Shown here: piece by piece, positions 50,659-61,123 of the stretch | Layout: each line of letters begins with the position of its first letter | Numbering within the stretch: the first letter of the stretch is position 1 | Origin: Clostridiales bacterium COT073_COT-073 | Lineage (GTDB): Bacteria; Bacillota; Clostridia; Lachnospirales; Vallitaleaceae | Direction: 5' to 3' | NCBI GenBank assembly: GCA_003858485.1 | Contig: RQYD01000004.1 | Span: forward strand, 1 to 64,000 | Length of the DNA stretch: 64,000 nt | Translations under genes and position numbers: made by a program | The notes under the pieces: generated by a model | The model's database searches: none | What the model was told of the DNA's origin: nothing | The model's input: the letters and a program-made list of their open reading frames with translations, nothing else

Positions 50659-53388
50659 TTACATCGTATCCCCGATCAGCAAGGAATAAAAGTCTTTTAA
50701 TTCCAATGGTTTATAAAAATAATAACCCTGAATCAAATCGCAGCCGGAATCTTTTAAAATTTCAAATTCTTCCCTATTTTCCACGCCCTCGGCACATACT
50801 TTTTTACCGAATTTATGACAGGCATAGACAATACTGGAAATGAAATTAATATTCTCCTGCGAGCTGACCATCTCATTGATTAAACTGCGGTCCAGCTTGA
50901 CAATGGTGGCCGGATATTTGATCAAAAAGGCCAATGATGAATAGCCATCACCAAAATCATCAATTGCCACTTCAATTCCCATTTTCCGGCAGTTTTCCAC
51001 AAATTCCCGAACCTTAAGCGGTGTTTCATCATAATGAGTTTCGGTAATTTCCAAAATCAACTGATTGCCGCTTAAATTATATTTTTGAAGCATTTCTTTA
51101 ATAAACGGCAAAAAAGTAGCATCTAAAATTTGATAATAACTGATATTGACAGCTAAACGGAAATTCGCTAAAAAAGCATTGGTCCGGTGACAAGTACGAA
51201 TAGCCTGCTCCAGCACCCAGCGACCGACCGGCAGGATCAACCGGCTTTTTTCCAGCATTGGGATAAAAACGGTTGGCGAAATATCCTTACCCTCAAAGTT
51301 CCAGCGCAACAGCACCTCGCCGGAAGCAATTTCTCCCTTTTCCGTTGAAACTACCGGCTGAACTACCACCCGGAAGTTTTTAAAACCATTGAGTACATCC
51401 TTGCTTAATTCCATGGTCAATTGTGCTCTGGTTCTTTGCGAATAGCTGTCCTGGCGGGAATGGACCATATATTCTTTTTCCGGCGCCTGCTTGGCCTGAG
51501 CCAGTAACGTGACCATATTCACTAAAATATCCTGAGGTAGCGACTCCTCCCCTGCATCATAAATGATTCCCACTGAACAGGGAACCTGAACCATTATATT
51601 ATTGCCATAATAGACTCTGGCAATTACTTCTTTTATTTCCTTAATTAATTTTTCCGGTTCTTCCGCACAGTCCGGCAAAACAATACCAATAAAACGCATT
51701 CCATCCAAGCGATAGAACACTATTTTACTGTCAAAATTTTGAGTTAGTTTCTTGGAAATTTTACGCAGAAAAATATCTGCCGCATGCCGGCCTCTTAACT
51801 CATTAATTTCCGAAAAATTATTTAAGGTAAAGCCGATAATGGTCAGGGTATTATTTTTATCCTGCATTTCCCGAATCTTCAGCATTGCTGCATATTCCTT
51901 CGGAAAATTGGTAACTGCATCAACAATGAAGTTTTGCTCCTGTCTGGATACACCACCGGCTATAAACAGTAATTCCGAACGATCATCATTCCATTTTGCC
52001 CGTCCGTGACTATGAACCCAGACATCATTACCATTCTTATCTTTAATCCGGTAGCGCAGATCATGAACATCCTTTTCGCCGCGCATCAGCATATCCATAT
52101 CCATCTTATAAATAGCCACTTCTTCCTGGTCATCAATCCTTTTTTGCCAGGCCTCCAGCAAATTAGAGACAATATTACTTTGAAAGCCAAAATGATCTTT
52201 CATTTCATCAGAAATATAAAACAATCCGCTCTGCATATCGCCAATATAGAGATAATAATCTGACATAGAAACTGACTTAAAAAATACTACCGGATCAAAA
52301 TGATTGCTTTGTAGAAATTTAGCAAATTCTGATTCCTTATCTCCACTTCCGGATAAATTTAGCGTGGCTCTGCGGTTTTGCCGGCGATCCCGTTTTTCTC
52401 CGGTAAATGGATTTTGCTGATTATAATAATTTGCCTTATCCAAATACATTCCCCGTTCGGCCTGGTTGATCAATTCCTGTATATTTTGTTCCAAGTCGCC
52501 CCAAGCACTGCCTACCGCTAAATGACTGACATTATTATAGACAATTTTTTGTAATGCAGAAATTGCTTTATAGAAATCTTTTTTCAACCAATTTTCACAA
52601 AAAACAACAAATTCGTCACCGCCAATCCGGTAAATGATATCACTGGAAAATACCGTTTTTAAATTTTCATACCAAAAAGTAATCAGTTTATCTCCTTGAA
52701 TATGCCCCATTGTGTCATTGGTCTGCTTCAATTCTGAAACATCACAAAACACCACGCCCATCGATTTATCCCAATGAAATTTTTCAATAAATTCACTGTA
52801 TGCATGGCGATTCTTAGCTCCTGTCAGCTGATCATGATAACTGGAATATTCCAGCCGCCGGTTTAAATTCCGGCGTTCAATTACAAAAGCTACAAAATAG
52901 CCAATTCCTGATAAAAGTCTGGCAATCGAATCCACCTGATTTACTTCCGGATTATCTACCCCCAAAAAACCCACCAAATTACCATTCAGGCTAATTGGCG
53001 CCGTCACCAGGGTAGTGATCTCCTGTGGTTTTAAGCCGGCATAAAGCTGCGGATACACATCTTTAATATCCTCTAAATCACGAATAATTACCGGTCGATC
53101 ATTTTCAAACAAATCCCACCACCACTGAATCGTTTCCAGCGGCTCTTCCTGCAGCAAATCCTTTTGCGGAATAATTCCTTCAGCACACCACTCATATGTA
53201 TTGCTAAAAGTACCATGGTCTGTCTTTTCAAAAATATAGGTCCGCTCACAAAAGCATTTTTCTCCCAAAAAAAGCAATAAGTCATCAATCGCTTCATCCG
53301 GATCACTGATTGACATCATTCGTTTCAGACTTTCATTGACACTGTTTTCTCCAAAACCATCCTCCGTCTGCTCCCACATTAGGCTCAT
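50659..53388 (-). CDS. Cyclic-di-GMP protein: GAF-GGDEF-PAS-GGDEF-EAL
   Basis: 909 residues without a membrane segment. GAF-like sensor (about 15-170), first GGDEF domain (about 180-335) with an intact GGDEF in YRIGGDEFVVF, PAS domain (about 365-475), second GGDEF-like domain (about 490-635) whose motif is degenerate (YRLDGMRF), and an EAL domain (about 645-905). The EAL keeps EVLLRW, LEITET, DDFGDGYSSL, KLDRS and AEGVEN, so phosphodiesterase activity is likely. It may therefore both make and degrade c-di-GMP, or use one domain as an allosteric site. It ends 91 bp before the DUF1858-like gene. Confidence 0.88.
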   Translation of the reverse strand: MSLMWEQTEDGFGENSVNESLKRMMSISDPDEAIDDLLLFLGEKCFCERTYIFEKTDHGTFSNTYEWCAEGIIPQKDLLQEEPLETIQWWWDLFENDRPVIIRDLEDIKDVYPQLYAGLKPQEITTLVTAPISLNGNLVGFLGVDNPEVNQVDSIARLLSGIGYFVAFVIERRNLNRRLEYSSYHDQLTGAKNRHAYSEFIEKFHWDKSMGVVFCDVSELKQTNDTMGHIQGDKLITFWYENLKTVFSSDIIYRIGGDEFVVFCENWLKKDFYKAISALQKIVYNNVSHLAVGSAWGDLEQNIQELINQAERGMYLDKANYYNQQNPFTGEKRDRRQNRRATLNLSGSGDKESEFAKFLQSNHFDPVVFFKSVSMSDYYLYIGDMQSGLFYISDEMKDHFGFQSNIVSNLLEAWQKRIDDQEEVAIYKMDMDMLMRGEKDVHDLRYRIKDKNGNDVWVHSHGRAKWNDDRSELLFIAGGVSRQEQNFIVDAVTNFPKEYAAMLKIREMQDKNNTLTIIGFTLNNFSEINELRGRHAADIFLRKISKKLTQNFDSKIVFYRLDGMRFIGIVLPDCAEEPEKLIKEIKEVIARVYYGNNIMVQVPCSVGIIYDAGEESLPQDILVNMVTLLAQAKQAPEKEYMVHSRQDSYSQRTRAQLTMELSKDVLNGFKNFRVVVQPVVSTEKGEIASGEVLLRWNFEGKDISPTVFIPMLEKSRLILPVGRWVLEQAIRTCHRTNAFLANFRLAVNISYYQILDATFLPFIKEMLQKYNLSGNQLILEITETHYDETPLKVREFVENCRKMGIEVAIDDFGDGYSSLAFLIKYPATIVKLDRSLINEMVSSQENINFISSIVYACHKFGKKVCAEGVENREEFEILKDSGCDLIQGYYFYKPLELKDFYSLLIGDTM

Positions 53389-53450
53389 TGTTTTCCCCTT
53401 CTTATTTTTATCCCGCTGTAATCCCTTAGTTGTATATCCTTATGTTTATG

Positions 53451-56400
53451 CTACACTTTTAAGTATCGGTCTTCTTCAGCCAATACTTTATTTTCCTGGA
53501 TTAAATTCTGCACCGCCCTGTATACTGTATTTTGTGCTTCTTCACCCAGCATATTATAACCATGAAATTTAAAAACCTCCTTACATAAATTTTTAAAATC
53601 CAAACTGATTTGTTCCCCTAAGATTTCATAAATGGTTGCCTTAATTTCATCATCACAAATATGGGTAAATTTTCTTTTGCTATCCTGATAGCGCTTGGCC
53701 ACTGCTCCATTTTCATAATGCTCGCGGCTGCGCCAATAAGTATTTTGATGATCGTCCAGCACACGGAACGCATTGGTTCCGGCCACTGCTGTTTTTAAAA
53801 TTTCCATCACCTTTGAACCAAGTTGACTAATCCCCCAAACGGCTGAAATCCTTCGGAATAAATCTTCTTCTGTGACCGGCGCTTCAAAGGCAATTACTTC
53901 CCTGATCAGCCCGGTAATCATTGGCAGAGTTTCACTTTTGTAAAAATCTTCTTTTGCATATTGATTTTCTGCCAATGGATATGCCTGATAATAAATCTTT
54001 GCTTTTTCCGGAATTTGCACATATTCAATGTTAAATTCTTCTTTTTGAGGCAAATTGGAAAAATTGTCCGCTGTCGGTTGGGGCTGCATGCCCATCTGCC
54101 TTTGCTCTGCCTGAATTTGCTTCAAACGCGATTTGATCATGGCCATCACACTAGCTTTATTTTTAAACCATTCAACTGCCCAAACCGAAATTACCTTCCA
54201 TTTTAAACGATTGAGCATAAATGGTTGAACCACCGTCTTATCCCGGACAGTCGGTGTTTCATAATATTGATAACCATCAACAACAATGGCTGCCATAAAT
54301 TCATTTGATTTTTCCTGATTTACCACTCCAATGTCAATTCGGTAATTTGATTTTCCAACTTGTTTGACAATTACATAGCCTTCCTTTTCCAGCTCTGCCG
54401 CAATTGCTTCAATTAGTTCATCTTTACGGCGGCGGGCGGTTTGCGCATCAACCATTAAACTGTTTTTATTGCGTGCAAATTCCAAAAAGCGTTTCAGGCC
54501 AACCACACCTAAAGCATCTGTTCGTGACAAATCAATCTGTTCCGGCCGTAAAGCAGAATAAACAATCATTTCTTCGCGCGAACGTGAAACTACTACATTT
54601 AAGCGTTTCCAACCGCCACTATGGTTAAGCGGACCGAAATTCATCGTTACTTTTCCCTGTTTATCCGGCCCATAGCCAATGGAAAAGAGGATTACATCCC
54701 TTTCATCCCCCTGAACATTTTCCAGGTTTTTAACGAAAATCTCCTCTCCCAGCTGCTGGGCATGCTCTTCCAATTGCGGACAACCGGCAAATAATTCATC
54801 CAACATAGTTTGAATTAATTTTTGCTGAACTGAGCTAAAGGTAACAATTCCCAGTGATTGCTGCCTCAGGGACGGAGTCATCAGCCGGCGCCTGACTTCG
54901 GCAATAATAGCCTCAGCTTCCGCTACATTTTGCTTGGTTCCGCTGCGGTCATATGTGCCTTCAACCTCCACCAACCTGACTTTAGACTCCAAATCATTAT
55001 ACGATGGAAAGGTGTACAGTTTATTTTCATAATACTGAGTATTGGAAAAAGCAATCAAACTCTCGTGTTTAGAGCGGTAATGCCATTTCAAATGAAGCTC
55101 AGGAAACATGATCGCCTGGCACTCATCTAAAATGCTTGCCTGATCGGCTTCTTCAAACTCTATTTCCTCGTCTTCAAAATTGCCTTTGAAAAATGAGGTC
55201 GGCGGCAATTGATTCGGGTCACCAACGACAATCAACTGCTTTCCTCTGGCAATTGCCCCCACCGCTGAATGAGTATTAACCTGGGAGGCTTCATCAAAAA
55301 TAACCAAATCAAACTTGGGAAAAGATGGATCGATATACTGGGCAATCGAAATTGGACTCATTAACATACAGGGCGCAATTTTGCGCAAAACATTGGGCAC
55401 CATATCAAATAGTTTCCGCAGCGACAGACCTCGGCCTCCATTTTTGATGGCTTTTTTCAGTATTCCTAATTCCGAATTTATATTGACATCAACTAATGGC
55501 TGCGGGATATTAGCTGCTAACTTTTCAATCAGTTCCAGTCTGGTCATTTCCGTCACAATTTTAAGTTCCCGCCGATATTCTTCCAGTAAATACTCAAAAT
55601 TGTGATGGTTAAACCCGCTCAATTTCTTTTCCTTTTCCAGGTTCTCAACAATTCCTCCATACATTAATGACTTGATTGTAATTGCCTTAAACTCGGGACC
55701 GGCAATCTCGTCATTTTCCAATTTTAAAACCAAGTCCTTCAGCCCCAGTTGAATCAATTCCGCTCTGACTCCAGCATATGCCAGCCAGGTATCGATTCCG
55801 TTATAACTGCTTAAAATTCTGGAAGCTCTGCTTCGATTGGCTGCCAGACTACTTTTTTCCTGTAGCACCCCGGCATCAGCCAAAGTTTGTATCTGCTCCT
55901 GACTACTTTTCAGATCCATTACCAGGTCATACATTTGCTGTACTGGCAGCCGCTTTTCTTCTTTATATATCAGCCAGTCCTGATGAGCTGTCTCCAGCCA
56001 GGTCAACAAACTCATACCCACATTTTGTGTCCGCAATTCCCGTAATTTGGCAGTAATCCGTTGAGTAGTGGTTACCGCCTGCTGTAAACGGCTCCAATCT
56101 GTGTTATTTCCTTGCCACAGGGCTTCCAGCTGAGCTGCCTGAACATTCATAAATGGTTCCGTTTCCTGAGCTAAAGTTTGATATCTTAGCAATTGTTCCA
56201 ATATAACAGTCATATTTTCCTTGGTCAACGCGTTGGGCTGCAAGGCATATGCCCGGATCGTTTTCAGTAATTTATTCTGTCCCAGCCATTTCGGTAAAAA
56301 CCACTGCTGACTGACTTGATTCCATGTCAACAGCCAGTTTTGGGCATTTTCCTGCAAGATTGCCGGTTGGAACCGGTCGAGCAAGATGTGCCGGATCTCA

Positions 56401-59237
56401 TCCTGCTCACGTCCTTTATCAATCATCTCCGGCATCCGTGGATCAATATCTTCACTGCCATATCGCTTAATATAATGCCATAATAAATGCTCAGCCTCAA
56501 TCATCATCCGCAGTACTTGTATAAATCCGGATAATGTCGAAAAATCAGTATCCTCTGTCAGTATTGCTGGAAATTCGCCCAACATGGATGCCAGTCCTGC
56601 CAAATTTTGCTCAGACTGTATCATCAGCTGGCGCAGCTGCTCCCGCTCCTTAAAGGATAATTGATGATTTTTAATTATTGCCAGAGGATTGGCACCCACC
56701 GGTGCCACTTCAGCCAACAGCGGCAATAAACGATCAATGCTTTGCTCAATTTTGCCAATTCTTTCCCTGGTTACCGTTTCAGCCAAGCGCCCCACCGGAT
56801 ACTTGATATCCGTTCTTTGCTGTTCATACAGGGCTATCATCTCGTAAATACTATATCCATTTTCTTTGGTTTGATGCAATGCCTGATTGTTAGCAATGAT
56901 TTCATCTCTGATTTTGTTTAAGTTTTCTCTTTTTTCCTGAATTTCTTTGATTTCACCATTTTTCTTTTTATCCAAAATCCGCTCAATCTTAGCCAACACT
57001 TCACTTTTTTTGGTTTTATTGGAATGTAGCTCTAAGGCAAAATCACCAATTCCGATTTTTTCCAATCTGGCTTGCACCACATTCAAAGCTGCCATTTTTT
57101 CAGCCACAAATAAAACCGATTTGTTATTGTATAAGGCCGAGGCAATAATATTAGTAATGGTTTGGGATTTTCCGGTTCCCGGCGGTCCATGCAAGACAAA
57201 GCTGCTCCCTTTGGAGGCTGAATAAACCGCTACCAGCTGTGAAGAATCCGCATCCATTAAAACTGCATTATTAAAAAACAAGTCGCTGCTATCTATCTCG
57301 CTACTATCAATTAAGCTGGGTGTTTGAAAATTTATTTTTCCCTGCATCAAACTGCCGACAATCGGATTATCCATTAGTTCTTCACTCCGGCTATGAATGT
57401 CATTCCACATTACAAATTGATTAAAGGAGAATAATCCGATATAGCTGACATCGATAACATCCCAGCCTTTTTTATTGAGAATTGCTGTCCGCATGGTGTT
57501 CAGCACTTTTTTGACATCGACCCCATGTTCATCGACCGGCAGTGGTACCAATCCGGGAAATTCCAAATTTAATTCCATCCGCATTTTTTCCAGTAAAGTG
57601 GTATTGACTTGAACTTCTTCATCACGATAACGGATCACATAACCTTTGGCTGATGATTTCCGAATCATTTCCACCGGATATAGTAAAATCGGGGCAAATC
57701 GCGGCTGCTTGGAAAGCTCAGTTTCAAACCATTTCAAAAATCCCATGGCCACAAACAAGGTATTGGCTCCATTTTCTTCCAATTCTGTTCTGGCCTCATA
57801 ATAAAGGGCTTTAATGGCAAAATTCAAGTCTTCTTCATTCATCAGCGTCACCAACCGTCCGCTCTTCATTTCCGTATTCATATATTCCCGATATTCATCC
57901 TTCAAGCTACGGGTATAAGAATATTCTTTTTCTTTGCGCTTTTCGCCCTCAATTTCCGCCGGACAGGCAACCAGTGAGAACTCCTTACCGGATGATAAAT
58001 TATCTTCCAATTCATTTAAATCGCCTTCTAAAATAGAAATACTGCGTCTGGTCGGGCGAAAGTTAAGCAAGTTATTACGCAAAGTCAAGTTAAGCAGCTT
58101 TGATTCCCAAACCTTCAAGCGGGAGCGTTTTTGACTGGTGATGATTTCAATATTATCACTCTGTTCAAGACTTTGCGGCAAGGACTGATCACTTAAATTA
58201 CCGGCGACCGGAAGATCAGCATGAAGCATTTCCGAAACCGGCAGTAACTCAGTTTTTTGGGGCAAAGGCCGAATTCCCAAGGATCGGGCTTTGACCACAT
58301 CAACTAAATACTCAAATTTTTGGCCATAAACCACCTGCTCCTCTGCCCGACCAACTGCTGTTTCATAATCCACTGCCTGTCTCTCTGTCAGCAAAGTTGT
58401 TTCCACCAGCTCAATGCTTTGAATGCCTTTGGCCAGCCGCTTATTTAAGGCCGATCCATCATCATCAATGCTGCCGGCAAAAGTTTGATCTTCCAACCAA
58501 CAGCCGGCAAAAGCATGCCCCTCCAGTAAGATAAGTAGCGGATTCAAGCCTGCCAGTTCCAAGCAAGCTGCATATAGTACCGCCATTTCAATGCAGTTGG
58601 CTAATCGGCCCACCATAATATCTTCAGCCAGGCGAACACGCTGACCAAATCCTTCAAAACTGGGGGGCGCTGATACATAGCCAATTTGCTCAGCCTGCAT
58701 GGCTAAATAAATCGCCTTCATCTGGGCCCGAACATCATTTTTATCCTGAGTTTGATAACCGGACAAAGATAAATTCCAGTCCTTTAAGATTTCACCGGCC
58801 CGCTGAACAATTCGGTTTACAAACGGAGAATTGGGGGTGACAAAAGAAGTGATCAACGCTGGATGATAATTGCTGCCCAGCCACTGATTATAGGCCAGCA
58901 CCTGAATATCAAAACGATTTTCACCCAAAATTTCTTCACCATGGTTAATGATCACCCGAAAGGCAGTTTGATAGCCCTCCGTCATCATCGCAAATTCCCG
59001 GCCAATTAACCTCAGTGGATTTTTTTCAAAATTAATCTTCAGTATCTGTCCCACTTCCAGATCAATATCTGATTGTTGCCAGGACTCGGCAATCGGACTA
59101 TCCCAGATGATTTTCAGCTCAAGATTTTCTAAGCGTTCTGTTCCATCATTAAATAAAGATAAGGTCTGAATCACTGCTGTTCGATTGAGATAGGTGACAT
59201 AACTTAAAATTTCATTATATTCAACTGTCACTTTCAT
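53451..59237 (-). CDS. Giant DUF4011 SF1 helicase with transglutaminase-like and Vsr-like domains
   Basis: About 1928 residues. In order: an N-terminal beta-rich part (1-130); a transglutaminase-like domain with Cys (ANCIEMAVLYAACLE, near 215) and His (EGHAFAGCW, near 241); DUF4011 (about 370-560); the first helicase half with Walker A HGPPGTGKSQTIT near 685; a long helical insertion (about 700-1250); the second half with VIFDEAS near 1315, GDPNQLPP near 1340 and VVVSRSREE near 1553; a Vsr/DUF559-like endonuclease region (about 1605-1710) and DUF3320 (about 1780-1820). In the nuclease-like region the usual IECDG motif reads IVVDG. I start at ATG 59237; GTG 59249 overlaps the GGGAG site. Related proteins are suspected in phage defence; no role is proven here. 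Confidence 0.85.
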   Translation of the reverse strand: MKVTVEYNEILSYVTYLNRTAVIQTLSLFNDGTERLENLELKIIWDSPIAESWQQSDIDLEVGQILKINFEKNPLRLIGREFAMMTEGYQTAFRVIINHGEEILGENRFDIQVLAYNQWLGSNYHPALITSFVTPNSPFVNRIVQRAGEILKDWNLSLSGYQTQDKNDVRAQMKAIYLAMQAEQIGYVSAPPSFEGFGQRVRLAEDIMVGRLANCIEMAVLYAACLELAGLNPLLILLEGHAFAGCWLEDQTFAGSIDDDGSALNKRLAKGIQSIELVETTLLTERQAVDYETAVGRAEEQVVYGQKFEYLVDVVKARSLGIRPLPQKTELLPVSEMLHADLPVAGNLSDQSLPQSLEQSDNIEIITSQKRSRLKVWESKLLNLTLRNNLLNFRPTRRSISILEGDLNELEDNLSSGKEFSLVACPAEIEGEKRKEKEYSYTRSLKDEYREYMNTEMKSGRLVTLMNEEDLNFAIKALYYEARTELEENGANTLFVAMGFLKWFETELSKQPRFAPILLYPVEMIRKSSAKGYVIRYRDEEVQVNTTLLEKMRMELNLEFPGLVPLPVDEHGVDVKKVLNTMRTAILNKKGWDVIDVSYIGLFSFNQFVMWNDIHSRSEELMDNPIVGSLMQGKINFQTPSLIDSSEIDSSDLFFNNAVLMDADSSQLVAVYSASKGSSFVLHGPPGTGKSQTITNIIASALYNNKSVLFVAEKMAALNVVQARLEKIGIGDFALELHSNKTKKSEVLAKIERILDKKKNGEIKEIQEKRENLNKIRDEIIANNQALHQTKENGYSIYEMIALYEQQRTDIKYPVGRLAETVTRERIGKIEQSIDRLLPLLAEVAPVGANPLAIIKNHQLSFKEREQLRQLMIQSEQNLAGLASMLGEFPAILTEDTDFSTLSGFIQVLRMMIEAEHLLWHYIKRYGSEDIDPRMPEMIDKGREQDEIRHILLDRFQPAILQENAQNWLLTWNQVSQQWFLPKWLGQNKLLKTIRAYALQPNALTKENMTVILEQLLRYQTLAQETEPFMNVQAAQLEALWQGNNTDWSRLQQAVTTTQRITAKLRELRTQNVGMSLLTWLETAHQDWLIYKEEKRLPVQQMYDLVMDLKSSQEQIQTLADAGVLQEKSSLAANRSRASRILSSYNGIDTWLAYAGVRAELIQLGLKDLVLKLENDEIAGPEFKAITIKSLMYGGIVENLEKEKKLSGFNHHNFEYLLEEYRRELKIVTEMTRLELIEKLAANIPQPLVDVNINSELGILKKAIKNGGRGLSLRKLFDMVPNVLRKIAPCMLMSPISIAQYIDPSFPKFDLVIFDEASQVNTHSAVGAIARGKQLIVVGDPNQLPPTSFFKGNFEDEEIEFEEADQASILDECQAIMFPELHLKWHYRSKHESLIAFSNTQYYENKLYTFPSYNDLESKVRLVEVEGTYDRSGTKQNVAEAEAIIAEVRRRLMTPSLRQQSLGIVTFSSVQQKLIQTMLDELFAGCPQLEEHAQQLGEEIFVKNLENVQGDERDVILFSIGYGPDKQGKVTMNFGPLNHSGGWKRLNVVVSRSREEMIVYSALRPEQIDLSRTDALGVVGLKRFLEFARNKNSLMVDAQTARRRKDELIEAIAAELEKEGYVIVKQVGKSNYRIDIGVVNQEKSNEFMAAIVVDGYQYYETPTVRDKTVVQPFMLNRLKWKVISVWAVEWFKNKASVMAMIKSRLKQIQAEQRQMGMQPQPTADNFSNLPQKEEFNIEYVQIPEKAKIYYQAYPLAENQYAKEDFYKSETLPMITGLIREVIAFEAPVTEEDLFRRISAVWGISQLGSKVMEILKTAVAGTNAFRVLDDHQNTYWRSREHYENGAVAKRYQDSKRKFTHICDDEIKATIYEILGEQISLDFKNLCKEVFKFHGYNMLGEEAQNTVYRAVQNLIQENKVLAEEDRYLKV

Positions 59238-59346
59238 TCTTCTGCTCACTCCCTTTGTTTTCCAATACTGATTATATATTCTGCGGCTCCTGCTTTTTCG
59301 GCATTCTTATTCCAACCGGTCAGCACAAAGCTTTCTTCAAGTTATA

Positions 59347-59817
59347 CTATAAATATTTTTCAATTTCTTTTTTTAATTTTTCCGGTTTATCCGTTGGGGC
59401 ATATCGGCCCACCACATTACCTTCCCGGTCAATTAAAAATTTGGTGAAATTCCATTTAATTGCTTTATCCAACAGTCCCTTTTTCTGCTCTTTTAAAAAA
59501 GTATACAGTGGTTCCTCGCCTTCACCATTTACTTTAATTTTAGCAAATCGTGGAAAAGTGGTATGATAATTCAATACACAAAATTCTTCAATTTCATGAT
59601 CACTGCCCCGGGCCTGTGCCCCAAACTGATTACAGGGAAAATCCAGGATCTCCAATCCCCGGTCTTTATACTCCTGATATAATTTTTGCAGTCCTTCATA
59701 CTGTGGGGTAAAACCGCAATGAGTGGCTGTGTTAACAATCAAAAGCACCTTGCCTTTATAATTTTCCAATCCAACTTCATTTCCTTTATTATCTTTGACC
59801 TTAAAATGATAAATCAT
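59347..59817 (-). CDS. Glutathione peroxidase family thiol peroxidase
   Basis: 156 residues of thioredoxin fold. The peroxidatic residue is Cys34 in NTATHCGFTPQY (Cys, not selenocysteine). The rest of the catalytic tetrad is present: Gln in FPCNQFGAQ, and Trp and Asn in IKWNFTKFLID. The second Cys in FPCNQ may act as resolving residue, typical of thioredoxin-dependent bacterial members. It should reduce peroxides in the cytoplasm. ATG at 59817 has GGAGAG upstream. It stands alone between the DUF4011 gene and a repeat-bearing gap. Confidence 0.92.
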   Translation of the reverse strand: MIYHFKVKDNKGNEVGLENYKGKVLLIVNTATHCGFTPQYEGLQKLYQEYKDRGLEILDFPCNQFGAQARGSDHEIEEFCVLNYHTTFPRFAKIKVNGEGEEPLYTFLKEQKKGLLDKAIKWNFTKFLIDREGNVVGRYAPTDKPEKLKKEIEKYL

Positions 59818-59905
59818 ATCTCTCTCCTTTTAGTAATTGGAAACCCTCCAGAAAAATGAAAGCAGACACATCGCCTTCCTTTCGCAACTTGCCGGGCATC
59901 CCTTT

Positions 59906-59986
59906 CACAACTTACTTCGTAAGATTGCTTGTGGTTACATATCACGCCAAAAAAGACTGTTCCGAAAAACGCCGGAAAATTGAGTA
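59906..59986. repeat. Dispersed intergenic repeat, copy B
   Basis: The hairpin CTTAC-TTC-GTAAG (59911-59923) is followed by ATTGCTTGTGGTTACA, matching copy A at 43900-43927. AAAAAAGACTGTTCC (59949-59963) and CCGGAAAATTGAGTA (about 59972-59986) match copies A and C. The hairpin stem differs from the one at 8162-8174 (CTTGC/GCAAG) by paired changes that keep base pairing. The 59818-60152 gap holds this repeat and no gene. Confidence 0.5.
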
Positions 59987-60152
59987 CTATATTAAATGAC
60001 TTTTTAAACTCCCAGTCTAAAAAGTTTCCTCATAGTCAATATTATTTTTAGTATATCATAAATTGGTAGAATAATGTAAAAAAAATCACAGATATCAAAA
60101 AGTAAATGGGATAATTTCATCCTACTTTCTGATTTCCATGATTTTCAGGCAA

Positions 60153-60881
60153 TCATCTTACTTGATCAATATAAAATTTAAACTTATCTGTCCGGTAATA
60201 ACACTTAAAATTTTCAATTGGAATTTCCTTACCATTAGCAATTCCATAGGTAATACACCGAAACAGAATAATTGGTGAGCCTTCTTTTAACTCCAAATAC
60301 TCAGCAATTTCATCTTTGGCTAAAATCGCTTCCATTGTTCTTCGGGCCTTGGTTATTTTCACGCCATATTCGACCTGAAGCATTTCATAAAGAGATTCTT
60401 CGGCCAATTCATGCTTTGGCAGATCCGGAAATAATTTCACCGGTAAGAATGTGACGGTATAATTCAGCGGTTCCTGATCCGCATACATAATTCGTCCAAC
60501 CATATAAAGACTATCTTCTGAATCAATTTCCAAAGCTTTGGCTTTTTTTAAACCGGCCTTGACAACATCTGATACCACCAGTTTTTTGCTTGGTTTCATT
60601 CCCAAACGCATGACATCCTCTGTACAACTTAAAATAGCAAATAAATTACTACTGCCTTCATCTGTTTTAACATAAGTTCCTTTGCCTTGAATCTTATATA
60701 AATAGCCCTCCGTTACCAACTCATCTATTGCCTTGCGAATAGTGATCCGACTAACCTTATAAGAATCCATCAGCTCTCTTTCACTTGGAATCTGCTCATT
60801 AGCAGAAAAATCTCCATTTTCAATTTTTTCCGCAATCGCTTTTTTCACCTGATAATACTTAGGCAATCTTAAATCCATCAT
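60153..60881 (-). CDS. GntR-family regulator, HutC/UTRA type
   Basis: 242 residues: winged helix at about 8-75 (KYYQVKKAIAEKIENGDFSA, SRITIRKAIDELVTEGYLYK) and a UTRA ligand domain (about 95-240) with LNYTVTFLPVKLFPDL and SPIILFRCITYG. UTRA regulators bind sugars, sugar phosphates or amino-acid catabolites and usually repress adjacent genes. It is the last gene of the cluster with the TrpA-like, iron-dehydrogenase and BtpA-like genes, separated by a 240-bp gap with a repeat, and most likely controls them. The first two codons are ATG ATG. Confidence 0.88.
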   Translation of the reverse strand: MMDLRLPKYYQVKKAIAEKIENGDFSANEQIPSERELMDSYKVSRITIRKAIDELVTEGYLYKIQGKGTYVKTDEGSSNLFAILSCTEDVMRLGMKPSKKLVVSDVVKAGLKKAKALEIDSEDSLYMVGRIMYADQEPLNYTVTFLPVKLFPDLPKHELAEESLYEMLQVEYGVKITKARRTMEAILAKDEIAEYLELKEGSPIILFRCITYGIANGKEIPIENFKCYYRTDKFKFYIDQVR

Positions 60882-60974
60882 ACCTCACCAATTTCCATCT
60901 GTATAATCCAGCTATTCTATCTTCCTTAAAGAACAACTAATTTGACTTTTCACCGCAAAACGGTTTTTTATTTT

Positions 60975-61083
60975 ACTCAACTTTCTCACCGTCTTTTGGG
61001 CTCTATCCCGCTCCAGGGAGCAGGCTCCGCTTTCGCAGTCATGGCCTGAACAGACTGTTCCGAAGGACATGGAGAAGTTAAAT
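60975..61083. repeat. Dispersed intergenic repeat, copy C
   Basis: GAACAGACTGTTCCGAAGGA (61048-61067) and GGAGAAGTTAAAT (61071-61083) match copies A and B. The left edge ACTCAACTTTCTC (60975-60987) is an inverse of the right edge, so the unit has imperfect terminal inverted repeats about 105 bp apart. The interior is G+C-rich and contains a GCTCC-AGG-GAGC hairpin. It fills most of the gap between the TrpA-like and gntR genes. Confidence 0.5.
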
Positions 61084-61123
61084 CCTCTACTATTTTAATT
61101 ATACTCGTAAAACAGACTCAAGT

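Noticed and set aside
50578-50700. Short minus-strand frame ending FPGSAGVIGM between the EAL protein and the DUF1858-like gene
   Set aside because: It has no ATG or GTG start in a useful place and mostly overlaps the end of the EAL gene; no family is recognisable.
59347-59817. Selenocysteine glutathione peroxidase
   Set aside because: The peroxidatic position is encoded as Cys and no in-frame TGA or SECIS-like need is seen.
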